A stretch of DNA of 64,000 nucleotides. Source: Streptomyces sp. CG4 (GTDB taxonomy: Bacteria; Actinomycetota; Actinomycetes; Streptomycetales; Streptomycetaceae). Made by a program: the position numbers and the translations under genes. The notes under the pieces were generated by a model. The model saw only the letters and a list, made by a program, of their open reading frames with translations, was not told the DNA's origin and ran no database searches. This document shows, in pieces, positions 1 to 8,904 of this stretch. Location of the stretch: assembly GCF_041080655.1 (NCBI RefSeq), contig NZ_CP163525.1, forward strand, positions 868,001 through 932,000. The letters are read 5' to 3'. Numbering within the stretch: position 1 is the stretch's first letter; each line of letters starts with the position of its first letter.

Positions 1-927
1 GAGCCCGGCTGCCGAGGCCAGGTGCCCGGCGTCCGCGTAGGCGGACGTATCGCCCGCGGCCACGACGAACTCCGCTCCGAGTATTGGCCCCATCCCGGGC
101 AGGGACTCGATGATCTCGGCCTGCGGGTGACTGCGGAAGGTCTCGCGGATCTGCTTGTCGATCCGATTGAGCCGGTCGTCCAGGGCCAGGATCTGCGCCG
201 CCAAGTCGGCGACGATCTGGGCGGCGACGTCCTCGCCGGGCAGCGCGGTCTGCTGGGCCTGAGCGGCTTCCAGAGCGGTGGCGGCGACCGTATCGGCGCC
301 CCGGACGCTGCGGTTGGCCAGCCAAGACGTCAGCCGAGCCCGGCCGCGGCGCCGGACGGCGGCAGGGGTCTGGCAGCCGGTCAGCAGCACCAGCGCACCC
401 TTGTGCGCCGCGTAGTCGAAAGCCCGCTCCAGCGCGGGGAAGACGCCGGTCAGCACGTCACGGAGACGGTTGATCAGCCGTGCCCGATCGGCCACCAGGT
501 CGGAGCGGTGCGCGGTCAGCAAAGCGAGGTCGGCGGCCAGCTGGGCCGGCATGTCGATCGCGGTGAAGTCGTTGCGGTGGCGGGCGGTCTCAGCGATGAC
601 ATAGGCGTCGCGGGCGTCCGTCTTGGCTTCGCCCCGGTAAGCGCCGGACATCCGGTTGACCGTGCGGCCGGGCACGTAGACGGCCTGCTGGCCGTGAGCT
701 GCAAGCAGCGCCAGCAGCAGCGCGGAGGCCGTGCCGGAGATGTCCACCGCCCAGTGGACCTCGTCGGCCAGGGCCAGGATCTCGCCGAGCGCGGTCAGGA
801 TGGCCGACTCGTCGTTGTGGATCTTCTCCGACCACAAGGTGGCTCCGGTCTCGTCGACCACTGCCGCCCAGTGATGGGCCTTGCCCGCGTCGATGCCGAC
901 CCAGACCCGGTCCCGTTCCTTGCTCAC
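1..927 (-). CDS. IS110-family transposase, 3' end cut by window edge
   Basis: DEDD-type transposase/recombinase of the IS110 family. The GTG start at 927 has a GAGGAGGGG ribosome binding site just upstream. The frame runs open to base 1, giving 309 codons. The N-terminal RuvC-like part is seen in WVGIDAGKAHHWAAVVD, followed by a KTDARDAYVIA segment. The central region ends with ESLPGMGPILGAEFV, which opens the family's Transposase_20 domain. The serine-containing C-terminus lies outside the window. It is divergent from the second IS110 gene at 1437 and only about 31 percent-type resemblance is apparent by eye, so they are different elements rather than copies. Confidence 0.9.
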   Translation of the reverse strand, partial: MSKERDRVWVGIDAGKAHHWAAVVDETGATLWSEKIHNDESAILTALGEILALADEVHWAVDISGTASALLLALLAAHGQQAVYVPGRTVNRMSGAYRGEAKTDARDAYVIAETARHRNDFTAIDMPAQLAADLALLTAHRSDLVADRARLINRLRDVLTGVFPALERAFDYAAHKGALVLLTGCQTPAAVRRRGRARLTSWLANRSVRGADTVAATALEAAQAQQTALPGEDVAAQIVADLAAQILALDDRLNRIDKQIRETFRSHPQAEIIESLPGMGPILGAEFVVAAGDTSAYADAGHLASAAGL

Positions 928-1436
928 GCGCCCCTCCTCGCCTCCAACAGCCTGCCGTCGGCCCGAGGAACACCCCGCAAGCCTCTCCGTAATCAGCGAC
1001 CGCACAAGGCGCGCACATCTCAATCAGCAGCCAGGGCGCCCCGGAGAGCCGAGCGGCCACTCCTTCCGAGCCATTACAGGCAAGGCGACCTGAGCCACAC
1101 CCGGCCCTAATTCGTTGTTGGGAGGAACAGATGCCCGATCCGGCCCTGGCCCTTGAGGCCCCTCGGGAGACCGGCACTGTCCTCTGCCTTCGCCTGGTGC
1201 GGCCCGGCTGCGAGGCGGGCGAACGGGAGGCTGATCATCGTGGGACGAGCCTTCCGCAGGACGACCTCCTCACTGTGCCGCGAGCCGTGAGCTCTTTCGC
1301 AGACCGGAGCCCCTGCGGGGCGCTGGTGTCACGAACGGCCAGTGAGATGTCGGACCGATCGAGTCCTGGAATTAGGGCGCCGCGTGGCCCGCACAGGCTC
1401 CAGATGGAGACGGACAAGGCAAGGAGGAAGCATTTC
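928..1436. ncRNA. Noncoding left ends of two divergent IS110 elements; candidate bridge RNAs
   Basis: This 509-base stretch lies between two divergent IS110 transposases and holds no convincing gene. The frame upstream of 1437 stays open, but it starts without family similarity and the strong ribosome binding site is at 1421-1427. IS110-group elements are known to encode a bridge RNA in the long noncoding segment before the transposase. The segment before 1437 contains a GCCCC-TGC-GGGGC stem-loop at 1309-1321. The boundary between the two elements is not visible. Assignment as ncRNA is inference from family knowledge. Confidence 0.3.
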
Positions 1437-2669
1437 GTGAGGGTGTTCTGCGGGATCGACTGGGCCGAAGACCACCATGACGTCGCGGTGGTCGACGAGG
1501 GGGGAAAGTTGCTGGCCAAGCGCCGGATTGGCGACGATGCTGAGGGGCATCGCCTCCTGCTGGAGGTTCTGGCCGAGTACGACGACAGCGACGCGGCCCT
1601 CGTGCCTGTGGCGATCGAGACCAGTCACGGCCTGCTGGTCGCCGCCCTGCGCTCGGCCGGGCGCCCGATCTATGCGATCAACCCGATGGCCGCCTCCCGC
1701 TACCGTGACCGACACGCGGTCTCCCGCAAGAAGTCCGACCACGGCGACGCTGTCGTCCTGGCGAACATCTTGCGGACGGACATGGCCAGCCATCGGCCCC
1801 TGCCCGCGCATTCGGAGCTGTCGCAGGCCATAACGGTTCTGGCTCGCGCTCAGCAGGACGCCGTGTGGAACTACCAGCAGCTCTCCAACCAGCTCCGATC
1901 GCTGCTGCGTGAGTACTTCCCAGCGGCCTTGACTGCCTTCCAGCATCTGCAAGGCGGCCTGACCAGGGGTGATGCCCGAGCCGTGCTGGCGGTCGCGTCT
2001 ACACCGGGCAAGGCGGCCCGCCTCAGCCGCACCCAGCTGCGTGCCGCGCTGAAGCGCGGTGGGCGGCAGCGCGGGATCGACGCCGACGCCGAGCGCATCC
2101 AAGGCGTCTTCCGCTCCGAGTGCCTCCGGCACACCCCGATGGTCGAGGAAGCCATGGGACTCCAGATGCTCGCGCTGCTACGGCAGCTCGACGCGGCCTG
2201 CAAGGCCGCCGATGAACTCGCCGAGTCTCTTCAAGCCCGGTTCCGCGAGCATCCGGACGCGCACATCGTGACCAGCTTCCCCGGCTTGAGCGACTTGGCC
2301 GGCGCGCGAGTTCTCGCCGAGATCGGTGACGACCGGAGCTACTTCACCAGCGCACGGGCGCTAAAGGCGTACGCGGGCTCAGCTCCAGTCACCCGCGCCA
2401 GCGGCAAGGTCCGCATCGTCACGCACCGAGTCGTCAAGAACCGCCGGCTGGCGTCCTGCGGCTACGTGTGGACCCTCACAGCCCTGCGTGCGTCGCCCGG
2501 AGCGCGCACGCACTACAAGCGCCGACGCGAAGTCGGAGACCGACACAGCTCGGCCCAACGCAACTTGTTCAACAAGCTCCTGGGCCAGCTCTATCACTGC
2601 TTGCAAACCCGCCAGACCTACAACGAATCCCGGGCCTTCTCACAGCCTGCTCAAGCCCTCGCGGCTTGA
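1437..2669 (+). CDS. IS110-family transposase, complete
   Basis: A 410-residue IS110-type DEDD recombinase that moves its element without a classical DDE mechanism. The GTG start is chosen because AAGGAGG lies at 1421-1427, nine bases upstream, and because the family N-terminus begins here with CGIDWAEDHHDVAVVD. Further along are SRKKSDHGDAVVLA, the VTSFPGLSDLAGARVLAEIG helix, and the catalytic-serine region GSAPVTRASGKVRIV. It ends with a normal stop. An ATG at 1404 is in frame but would put the ribosome binding site inside the gene. The gene looks intact and may be active. Confidence 0.92.
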   Translation: MRVFCGIDWAEDHHDVAVVDEGGKLLAKRRIGDDAEGHRLLLEVLAEYDDSDAALVPVAIETSHGLLVAALRSAGRPIYAINPMAASRYRDRHAVSRKKSDHGDAVVLANILRTDMASHRPLPAHSELSQAITVLARAQQDAVWNYQQLSNQLRSLLREYFPAALTAFQHLQGGLTRGDARAVLAVASTPGKAARLSRTQLRAALKRGGRQRGIDADAERIQGVFRSECLRHTPMVEEAMGLQMLALLRQLDAACKAADELAESLQARFREHPDAHIVTSFPGLSDLAGARVLAEIGDDRSYFTSARALKAYAGSAPVTRASGKVRIVTHRVVKNRRLASCGYVWTLTALRASPGARTHYKRRREVGDRHSSAQRNLFNKLLGQLYHCLQTRQTYNESRAFSQPAQALAA

Positions 2670-2735
2670 CTACAAGGCACGTGAGATGTCTCCCGGGCCG
2701 CCCAACAACTTACGGAGGCGACCTGGGCCGAGGTA

Positions 2736-3331
2736 AAAGAGCCCGGGCGACCTGTGGGGGCTACCTCTGCTTCGAGGACGAGGCAGGCTTCACCCGTCGG
2801 CCGCCCAGGGGACGCACCTGGGGCCGGCGAGGTCACACCCCGCAGGTGACGGTGAGCGGCCGGCGCTCGGGACGCCTGTCCGTGGCCGGGCTGATCGCCA
2901 TGCGGCCCGGCTCCCGAACCCGGCTGTGCCACCGCCTGCGCACCCACCGAGCAGGCAAAGGCAAACGTCGCAGCATGGGCGAGCGGGACTTCATCGCGCT
3001 GATCGACGGCGTCCATCAACTCGTCAAGGCGCCGGTCGTGCTGGTGTGGGACCGCCTGAACACGCACGTCTCCCGCGCCATGGGCGAGCTGATCGCCGAG
3101 CGTGAGTGGCTGACGGTGTTCCTACTGCCCGCCTACTCACCCGACCTCAACCCGGTCGAGTGGGTATGGGCACACATCAAACGCAGCCTGGCCAACCTCG
3201 CCGTCGTCGCCCTCGACCGGCTCGAAGTACTCGTACGCAACCGGCTCAAGCGCCTTCAGTACCGATCCGGCACCCTCGACGGATTCATAGCAGGCACCGG
3301 CCTGACCCTCGACGAACCGGCATCACCCTGA
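2736..3331 (+). pseudogene. IS630-family transposase, 5'-truncated
   Basis: C-terminal DDE domain of an IS630/Tc1-like transposase. The first catalytic Asp is in YLCFEDEAGF, the second in VLVWDRLNTHVSRA, and the Glu in YSPDLNPVEWVWAHIK. The helix-turn-helix half that should precede it (roughly 150 residues) is missing, and the open frame upstream is out-of-frame sequence from the end of the IS110 gene. It is therefore a relic cut by the neighbouring IS110 insertion or by a deletion. Confidence 0.85.
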
Positions 3332-3356
3332 CGAGCCGACGTCAGTAACACCCACT

Positions 3357-3617
3357 CATAGCCGGGATCTGTCGGACGAAGCCTGGGAGCTGATCCTGCC
3401 GGTCATCACCGCGGGGAAGGCCCGGCACCCCTCGGCCAGCGGGCACGACGGTCAGCACGCGATGCGGGAGATCGTCAACCGTCTCCTCCACCGGACCCGC
3501 ACTGGCTGCCCGCGGCGAGACCTGCCGCACGGCCAGCCGCCGAAGAGCGCGGTGTACTACTGCTTCGCCACGTGGCGCGACGACGGCACTGCCGAGACCA
3601 TCCTCGTGACGACCAGC
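3357..3617 (+). pseudogene. IS5-family transposase N-terminal fragment
   Basis: The frame reads DLSDEAWELILPVI, then MREIVNRLLHRTRTGCPRRDL and SAVYYCFATWRDDGT. This is the DUF4096-type N-terminal domain found in IS5-family transposases. The DDE catalytic part is absent, and the frame dissolves after about 85 codons, before the ABM gene at 3715. It is a remnant only. Confidence 0.75.
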
Positions 3618-3714
3618 GCCCCGTCCTTGTGGCGAGCGCTCGGGACTCTCGTTCGATCGTCGAGGCCGAAGATCGGTAGGGTAGCGGTTCTGCCCCACCT
3701 CTGGAGGAAGCTGT

Positions 3715-4020
3715 ATGCCCGTTGTTATTGCGACGATCAAGACCAAGCCCGGCCGACGCGATGAGGTTCTGAACGCGTTCGAGAAGCACACCCCCGCCGT
3801 TCATGCCGAGAACGGTTGCCAGCTGTACGCCGTCCACGCCGGAGCAGACCGCGTCACGGTGGTGGAGAAGTGGGCCGACCAAGCCAGCCTGGATGCCCAC
3901 AGCCGGGGCCAGGCCCTCGGTGCGATTGCCACCGCGATCACCGATGCACTCGCCGAGCCCCTCGACATCGCTGTCATGGAAGCCTTCCCGCTTGGTGACA
4001 CCGCCAAGGGCATGCTGTAG
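3715..4020 (+). CDS. ABM-domain putative quinol monooxygenase
   Basis: A 101-residue single-domain protein of the antibiotic-biosynthesis-monooxygenase (ABM/YgiN) fold. The family forms dimeric ferredoxin-like barrels that oxidise quinols or polyketide aromatics without metal or flavin. Visible family features are the opening strand PVVIATIKTKPG, a helix with VLNAFEKHTPAVHAENGCQLYAVH, and VTVVEKWADQASLDAH. The ATG is preceded by GGAGGAAG at 3703-3710. It stands alone between IS5 debris and a degraded gene. Three related small ABM genes or fragments occur in this window (6217, 24407, 50023). The substrate is unknown. Confidence 0.85.
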   Translation: MPVVIATIKTKPGRRDEVLNAFEKHTPAVHAENGCQLYAVHAGADRVTVVEKWADQASLDAHSRGQALGAIATAITDALAEPLDIAVMEAFPLGDTAKGML

Positions 4021-4083
4021 CTCCGCCCGCACACCACCGCAAGATCTCCGTATCAGAGGGCGTTCGCGAGCCTTGGCTGGATT

Positions 4084-4475
4084 TCAGCTTGAGTTGGCTT
4101 CCGGGGTGCCCGGTGTCGACTTGGTGAGGGTGAACAGACCAGGCTCGGGCTCGGTGAGGATGCCGCGGGTCACCAGGCGTTTCAGCTGGGCACGGGTGCC
4201 TTCGATGTGTCGTGGCTCGGTGTCGAGGCCGAGCGCCCGGCAGACGTCCCCGGCGCGGAGTCCTTCCCTGGCGTTCTCGATGGCGGTCAGGATCTCGGGG
4301 TATCCGGGTGGCAGCGGCTCCGGTGGCAAGGTGCCGTCCTCGGTGGCCAGTTCCAGGTGGTCTCCCCGGTGATCTCCAGACGTTTCAGGGTGCCTTCGGT
4401 GGCGGCGAGTTGCTCGGTGAGCCGGATGATCTGGTCACACAGCCGTTCGACCGTCTCGCGACTTGGAGAAGGCGC
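4084..4475 (-). pseudogene. Hypothetical protein with winged-helix-like C-terminus, frameshifted
   Basis: Two overlapping minus frames make one protein if a single base is restored near 4355. The upstream frame gives SRETVERLCDQIIRLTEQL, a coiled-coil-like helix. The downstream frame gives PPGYPEILTAIENAREGL and then TRAQLKRLVTRGILTEPEPG, which looks like a winged-helix homology segment. The product was probably a small DNA-binding accessory protein. The 5' end is fused directly to an unrelated plus-strand relic at about 4470, so the start is lost. I cannot name the family. Confidence 0.45.
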
Positions 4476-4771
4476 TGGCTCTGATGCGGGGCAAGCCATT
4501 CGCTGGCCAGTCGTTGCCCTGGGCCGAGCCCTTCCAGCAGGAGATGATCACGCGGATCGTCGACGTCGCGCACACCGTGGCCGCTTACCGCATCCCTGCG
4601 GGCCCTCAGCACGACCTCAGCGCCGCGTGCCAGGCCGTCTCGACCGGTCTCGCGATCAGCCGTGTGCAACAGGTCAACCGGGCCTTGCACTGCTCGCTCG
4701 AGATGGAGACGACTCAGCTCATCAACGAGGTCCTCAACAGCTCGGGCACGGCGGTACGCAAGGCCCTGTAG
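4463..4771 (+). pseudogene. BTAD-domain protein C-terminal relic with internal deletion
   Basis: The frame reads LEKALALMRGKPFA, LPWAEPFQQEMITRIVDVAH, then jumps to ISRVQQVNRALHCSLEMETT and ends. I recognise the pattern of the C-terminal bacterial transcriptional activation domain found in large Streptomyces BTAD/LysM-type proteins. The intact domain has roughly 30 further residues between the SLAI-like and ISRVQQVN segments; here they are gone without breaking the frame. The 5' side is cut at the junction with the minus-strand relic, and no plausible start or ribosome binding site is present. Confidence 0.6.
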
Positions 4772-4801
4772 ACGTTGGTACGCAGGGGCGCACCGTGCGC
4801 A

Positions 4802-5243
4802 CTACAGGCTGGGGGCGACGTCCCGGGCCGTGTAGGCGCGCAGCTCGTTCAGGGCCGCATCGTTGGACACAGGCGGCCAGGTGCGCCACTCCCCCAGTGT
4901 CTCCCATACGGTCCGCGTGACCGTGTGCGCGTGCTGGGCCAGGCCGTCGTCCAAGCCGGCGACTTGCCCGTCCTCAGTACATCCGGTGACGATGACCGGC
5001 CCGTGGATCGGGCACAGGGCCATGCCGCGCCAGGCACTCGCCAGAGCCCATGCGGTGATGTTCTGCACGAGCCCGATCGCACGCCCGTTGCCGTGGGTGT
5101 GCAGGAGTGCCCGTCGGTGGTAGACGCCTTGATCAACCGCGTCGGTCGCTCCGATGTGCTCCTGGATCGCGGAGTACGCACCGGTCTCGGGCAGGTCGAG
5201 TTCCGTGACGGCGGTGTCGGGGGGCGATACGCAGGGCGCGCAT
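4802..5243 (-). pseudogene. Conserved Streptomyces hypothetical protein, one-base frameshift in a C run
   Basis: ATG at 5243 with GAGGAGG upstream starts MRALRIAP and then runs into nonsense. Dropping one C from the six-C run near 5217-5222 restores a continuous frame (DTAVTELDLPETGAYSAI, HTHGNGRAIGLVQNITAWA) to the stop at 4802, about 146 residues. The downstream part is also open by itself from an internal GTG at 5068. It is either a genuine pseudogene or a homopolymer sequencing error. Function is unknown; I recall similar small proteins in Streptomyces but no domain name. Confidence 0.6.
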
Positions 5244-5537
5244 GGGTCCTCCTCGCTCGGTCACGGGCGCGCAGCGATTCTCAGAGCGCTCTGCGCACTG
5301 AGCCTTCGCTAACTTGAAATTGCAGGTCAAACGGCTGGTGTGACAGCCTTTCGAGGTGCTCGTGCTGGTCGTGGGCAGCAGTCTGCGGAGTAGCTCGTCC
5401 GTCAGTGTGGCTTCGTCCACGAGATCGGGCAGACGTGCCGACCGCCGTCCCGACAGTCACGGCTTTGTGGAGAGCCCCAGCATAATGATCAGTGCGGATG
5501 CTGCCGCATAGCAGCAGTGCCAAAACGGGGAGTTGAC
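5244..5537. other. Intergenic region, no gene seen
   Basis: Short open frames here have no ribosome binding site, no codon bias and no recognisable family. The region presumably holds the promoters of the minus-strand hypothetical and of the membrane protein at 5538, but no clear consensus boxes were found. Confidence 0.3.
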
Positions 5538-6023
5538 ATGCAGAACACGAACGGCGGGGCCGCTCTCGTCATAGCCGTGGTGGTCGTCGGCCTGGTGGTG
5601 CGACAGCAACTGCGCACCCGTCCTGTGCGGCGCAATGGCTCGCTAATCGCTCCTGCGGTCCTCGGTGTCCTTGGTACCGCCGGGATCGCCTTCGGTATCG
5701 CCTCGGTCGTCAAGTATCACCCGCTGACCACGTTGCCCGTCGTCCTCCTGGTGGCAAGCCTGGCCGTCGCGGCGTCATTCGGCGTGGCCAGGGCCCGGAC
5801 CGTACAGATCTGGCGTGGGCCCCAGAGCGAGGTAATGCGCAAGGGGACGGCGGCGACGACCGGACTGTGGCTCGCCTCGATTGGTGTACACATCGGGCTG
5901 GCGCTGTGGATTGACCACGCGGCCGGGGCTGGATTGCTGGGAACCGCGTCGCTCTATGCGTACCTGGCGATTGGCCTGGGGACGCAGAACCTCCTGGTGC
6001 GTAGGCGCGCCGCCGCTCTGTGA
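5538..6023 (+). CDS. Putative five-helix membrane protein
   Basis: A 161-residue integral membrane protein. The ATG at 5538 is preferred over 5517 because GGGGAG lies six bases upstream. Hydrophobic segments are visible at about residues 7-21, 36-59, 65-87, 110-127 and 135-153, with Arg-rich loops between. The general layout (short N-terminus, five helices, RRR at the C-end) is reminiscent of CcdC/DUF1453-like membrane proteins, but I cannot confirm a family. There is no operon partner. Confidence 0.7.
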   Translation: MQNTNGGAALVIAVVVVGLVVRQQLRTRPVRRNGSLIAPAVLGVLGTAGIAFGIASVVKYHPLTTLPVVLLVASLAVAASFGVARARTVQIWRGPQSEVMRKGTAATTGLWLASIGVHIGLALWIDHAAGAGLLGTASLYAYLAIGLGTQNLLVRRRAAAL

Positions 6024-6216
6024 CCCCGCAGCCGGAGCTCACTCCGGAGTTCCGCAGCGGTATGTTGATGAGAATTCCTGAATTCGGCCAGAGATGCTCT
6101 TCCTCTTCAGTTGTTCCGGCTCTGGACCATGTGGGGAGGTTGAGGAGCAAGAGCATGAGCTAAGCCTGGGCTTGGGCTCGGTCCGCGCTGTCAGTGCCCG
6201 GTCATACTGTTCCGGC

Positions 6217-6522
6217 ATGACATACGGACTCGTCACCAAGTTCCTCGCCCATCCGGGCAAGCGTGATGCCCTCGCTGACAGCCTGCTGCAGGCGGCGAAG
6301 TTGCTGGACCGCGACCCGGGTTGCGTCCATTACGTCGTCAGCACGTCGGCTGAGCCGGAGGCGGTCTGGGTTTCGGAGGTCTGGACAGACCAAGCCGCGC
6401 ATGATGCGTCCCTGGAGCCGGAGGACGTCAGGGCTCTTGTTCTCCAGGCCCGGCCGCTGATCGCGGGGCTTTCCGAGCAGACGCCGCTGACGGTTCTTGG
6501 CGGTGTGGGCCTTCCGTCCTGA
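6217..6522 (+). CDS. ABM-domain putative quinol monooxygenase
   Basis: A 101-residue ABM/YgiN-fold protein starting MTYGLVTKFLAHPGKRDALA. It has the family's SEVWTDQAAHDASLEPEDV segment before the last helix. It is followed 16 bases after the stop by a strong terminator hairpin. A partial inverted copy of this gene, including part of the terminator, is present at 24390-24570. Function is inferred from the fold only; no cofactor motif is expected in this family. Confidence 0.85.
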   Translation: MTYGLVTKFLAHPGKRDALADSLLQAAKLLDRDPGCVHYVVSTSAEPEAVWVSEVWTDQAAHDASLEPEDVRALVLQARPLIAGLSEQTPLTVLGGVGLPS

Positions 6523-6538
6523 GACTGTTCGCTGTCTT

Positions 6539-6570
6539 AGGGGGCGCCGACCGTCAGGTCGGCGCCCCCT
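6539..6570 (+). terminator. Strong stem-loop terminator after the ABM gene
   Basis: Arms 6539-6552 (AGGGGGCGCCGACC) and 6557-6570 are perfect reverse complements around a GTCA loop. There is no U tract, as is common in Streptomyces. Confidence 0.8.
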
Positions 6571-6595
6571 GGGGATCGGTGACGGTCAGCTGTTC

Positions 6596-7339
6596 GCCGA
6601 GCAGCAACCCCGGCTGTCCGCGCTGGCCCACCGCGGCCGCGCCGAGACCCCCGACCTGTGGGTAGTCGACCCGTTCGACTTGAAGAGCGCACCGTTCTCG
6701 CTGATCAGGCAGCGCCTCGCCGGAGCGCGGGATGAGGTGCTGTTCACCCTGTTCACGAACGAGCTGCACCGCTTCTGCCAGCGCGAGGGCTACGACAAGA
6801 CGATGACACCGTACTTCGGCGGCACCCACTGGCAGGCCGCCATACCCGAGAAGCGCGGCCGCCGGGAGGCCTTCGCCGCCGCCTACCAGCAAGGCCTCTC
6901 CGAACATGGCCTGTTCACCGGCGGCTTCGGCATCCGCGTCAGCAGCCAGAGCGCCCGCTACCACCTGATCCTGGCCACCCACAGCGAGGCTGGCTTGAAG
7001 TGCTGGGCGCCGGTGACCTGGAAACCGGACCGCTACAGCGGACAGGGCGCCTCGGCCGAAACGGCAGGCGCCCCGTCACTGTTCGATGAGCACTCGGTCG
7101 TCGACCGGCTCGACATCGCGCTGCGGGCCTACGCCGGCACCGCCCAGCGGTGGGAGACACTCTCCAGCCAGGCGGCACGGCTGAACCACATGGACAAGCA
7201 CCTGCGCCAGTGCCTGGACAACCTGGCCGCCCAGGGACTGGCGTTCCGAATCGACCCGGTCCGTGCGCGCACCGCCTGGCCGGAGGGCTGCACGGTGCGC
7301 TTCTACCCCCCCGAGGACGTCGTCGACGACACCGTCTAA
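6596..7339 (+). pseudogene. tcmP: Three-Cys-motif partner protein TcmP, 5'-truncated
   Basis: The frame carries PDLWVVDPFDLKSAPFSLI, EVLFTLFTNELHRFCQREG and FGIRVSSQSARYHLILATHS. This is the central and C-terminal part of the TcmP family, which usually accompanies DUF5131 (phage Gp37/Gp68-like) three-Cys proteins. The N-terminal roughly 100 residues are missing: upstream sequence is the ABM terminator, without a start or ribosome binding site. It ends four bases into the stop of the convergent DUF5131 gene, so the two are tail to tail. Family function is unproven; the loss makes this copy likely non-functional. Confidence 0.7.
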
Positions 7340-8094
7340 CCCGCCCCGAGTACCAGTTGGCGCTCCGGCATGTCATCCCACGTCCGGCCGTCCAGCTCGC
7401 GGCCGCCGGCCTTCGGGGTGCGGCCGCCCCACTGCTTGAAGAAGAACGCGGTGCCGGCGTCGCGACAGGTGTCGCGGATCTGCGTCACCCACTCTTCCTC
7501 CAACGGCCGATGCCCCGGCCCGGACTCACCGCCGGCGATGACCCAGTCGATCCCGTCCAGCGTCAGCCCGCCCAGCGGCCCCAGTAGCGGCTCGCACGAC
7601 AGGAACTTCACCGCCGCGGGCACCTGCCGCAAGTCGTCGACGCGCGGCAGCTCGTTTGCGCTCTCCACGGACACGCCCATCCACAGATTCGCCGGCCACT
7701 CAAGCCGGTCGGCGACCTGCCGCAGACGCCGCGCCCGTTTGGTGAGCACTTGATAGGTGTGCTGCGGGGTCTCCGCGATTACGTCAAAGACGCGGCGCAC
7801 GTAATTGAGCGGCACCCGGGCGTGGAACAAGTCGCTCATGGAATTCACAAAGACGGTGCGAGGACTCTTCCACCCGTACGGCACACGCAGGGCGTCCGGA
7901 TGCACCGTCAGCCCGAACCCGGGCCCGGAAGTACGCGGGTCACCGCCGGTCTGGTACTTCGGCGACCCCATGGCCTTCAACCGCTTTGCCAGCGCCAGCG
8001 CGTAGCAGTTGTCGCACCCCTCGGAGACGCGGTCGCATCCCGTGGTGGGGTTCCACGTCGCCTCGGTCCACTCGATCGCACTGCGGTCACTCAC
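7336..8094 (-). CDS. DUF5131 (phage Gp37/Gp68) family three-Cys protein
   Basis: A 252-residue protein with the DUF5131 opening IEWTEATWNPTTGC and a Cys cluster GCDRVSEGCDNCYA (C-x6-C-x2-C), which resembles an iron-sulfur or radical-SAM-like site. Other family blocks are VFVNSMSDLFH, YQVLTKRARRL, LWMGVSVES, KFLSCEPLLG and WVIAGGESGPG, ending FFFKQWGG. The GTG at 8094 is chosen because GGAGGG lies seven bases upstream; an ATG at 8109 is in frame. The family occurs in phages and mobile islands next to TcmP, whose relic faces it here. Enzymatic activity is not established. Confidence 0.88.
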   Translation of the reverse strand: MSDRSAIEWTEATWNPTTGCDRVSEGCDNCYALALAKRLKAMGSPKYQTGGDPRTSGPGFGLTVHPDALRVPYGWKSPRTVFVNSMSDLFHARVPLNYVRRVFDVIAETPQHTYQVLTKRARRLRQVADRLEWPANLWMGVSVESANELPRVDDLRQVPAAVKFLSCEPLLGPLGGLTLDGIDWVIAGGESGPGHRPLEEEWVTQIRDTCRDAGTAFFFKQWGGRTPKAGGRELDGRTWDDMPERQLVLGAG

Positions 8095-8313
8095 CGGTCG
8101 GCCCTCCATCCCCTCGAACCGAGCCTCATCCCGACGGAGCAGCCGCGGCCCGCTGTAAGCCCAACGAGCCGCTGCACCATCGGATACCGGCATCCAACCA
8201 TCCGACAGCCGCACCGTACTCACTACCCCCAAAATGAAACATGCGTTCCCTTCTGCGCGAGAGCCTCCGTGCTGAAATCCGGCCATACCTCGGGTCTGGG
8301 CTCGCCGAGCCGT

Positions 8314-8700
8314 TCACGCTGTGGACCGCAGCGCCGTCGACTCCTTCACCGCGGCCGCCGTCGCGGGCTGCCGTTCTGCTCGTTCCGCACGGGCCCGGCG
8401 CAGGGCCGCCGCGTGCGAGGAGTCGGCTTCAGGACGCCGCCAGACGCGCGCCGTGTCGATCGAGGCTGGCTCGTCGGCTGGGAGTTCCTCCGAGTGAGGG
8501 AACGCCCGGAGGCTGAGCGCACGCATCGCCTTCGTCTGCCGCGCCGCCGCTTCCGCGATGGCCGGGTCCACCCGGCGCGGCGGCGCCGCCTCCTGGTGCG
8601 CGGCGAGCGCGCGGCGGTAACCGTCAGACGGGGCGGAGCGCAGTGCAGGGACGGCGGGCGCGGTCGGCTGCGGGCCGATGTCGGCGGCCGCCGTGCTCAC
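8314..8700 (-). CDS. Hypothetical Ala/Arg-rich protein
   Basis: A 128-residue frame starting at GTG 8700, which overlaps the stop of the preceding small gene as GTGA. It has a helix with VDPAIAEAAARQTKAMRAL, an acidic linker ELPADEPASIDTARVW, and a charged helix ADSSHAAALRRARAERAE. Codon use fits coding sequence. I do not recognise a domain. The coupling to the upstream small gene suggests a former two-gene unit on a mobile segment. Confidence 0.45.
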   Translation of the reverse strand: MSTAAADIGPQPTAPAVPALRSAPSDGYRRALAAHQEAAPPRRVDPAIAEAAARQTKAMRALSLRAFPHSEELPADEPASIDTARVWRRPEADSSHAAALRRARAERAERQPATAAAVKESTALRSTA

Positions 8701-8904
8701 GGGCGATGATGGCCACAGCAAGCGAGCGTGCGAGGTGTGTCCACCTCGAGGACCAGGCCGACCACTTCCAACAGTTCAGCCTCGGTGGAGCATCGCTCGG
8801 CTGAGTCTGAGAGAGCGGCGCAGAACTTCTGGGCGAGTTCGGCCAGCGGCGATCGGTATACGGGAGCGTCGGATATCGGGTTCCAATCGGGCAGCGGAGG
8901 TCAT
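8697..8904 (-). pseudogene. Small hypothetical protein, frameshift at codon 4
   Basis: A 65-codon open frame reads LPDWNPISDAPVYRSPLAEL, then KFCAALSDSAERCSTEAEL and LACCGHHRP before a stop. It has no start codon. An ATG at 8904 lies one base out of frame four codons upstream, so one indel would join MTS to LPDWNP. The stop overlaps the GTG of the next gene. A Cys/His pair near the end (CCGHH) could bind metal. Not recognised beyond that. Confidence 0.35.

Noticed and set aside
1131..1436. An N-terminal extension of the second IS110 transposase
   Set aside because: The extension has no family similarity and would contain the ribosome binding site of GTG 1437; the segment is better explained as the IS left end.
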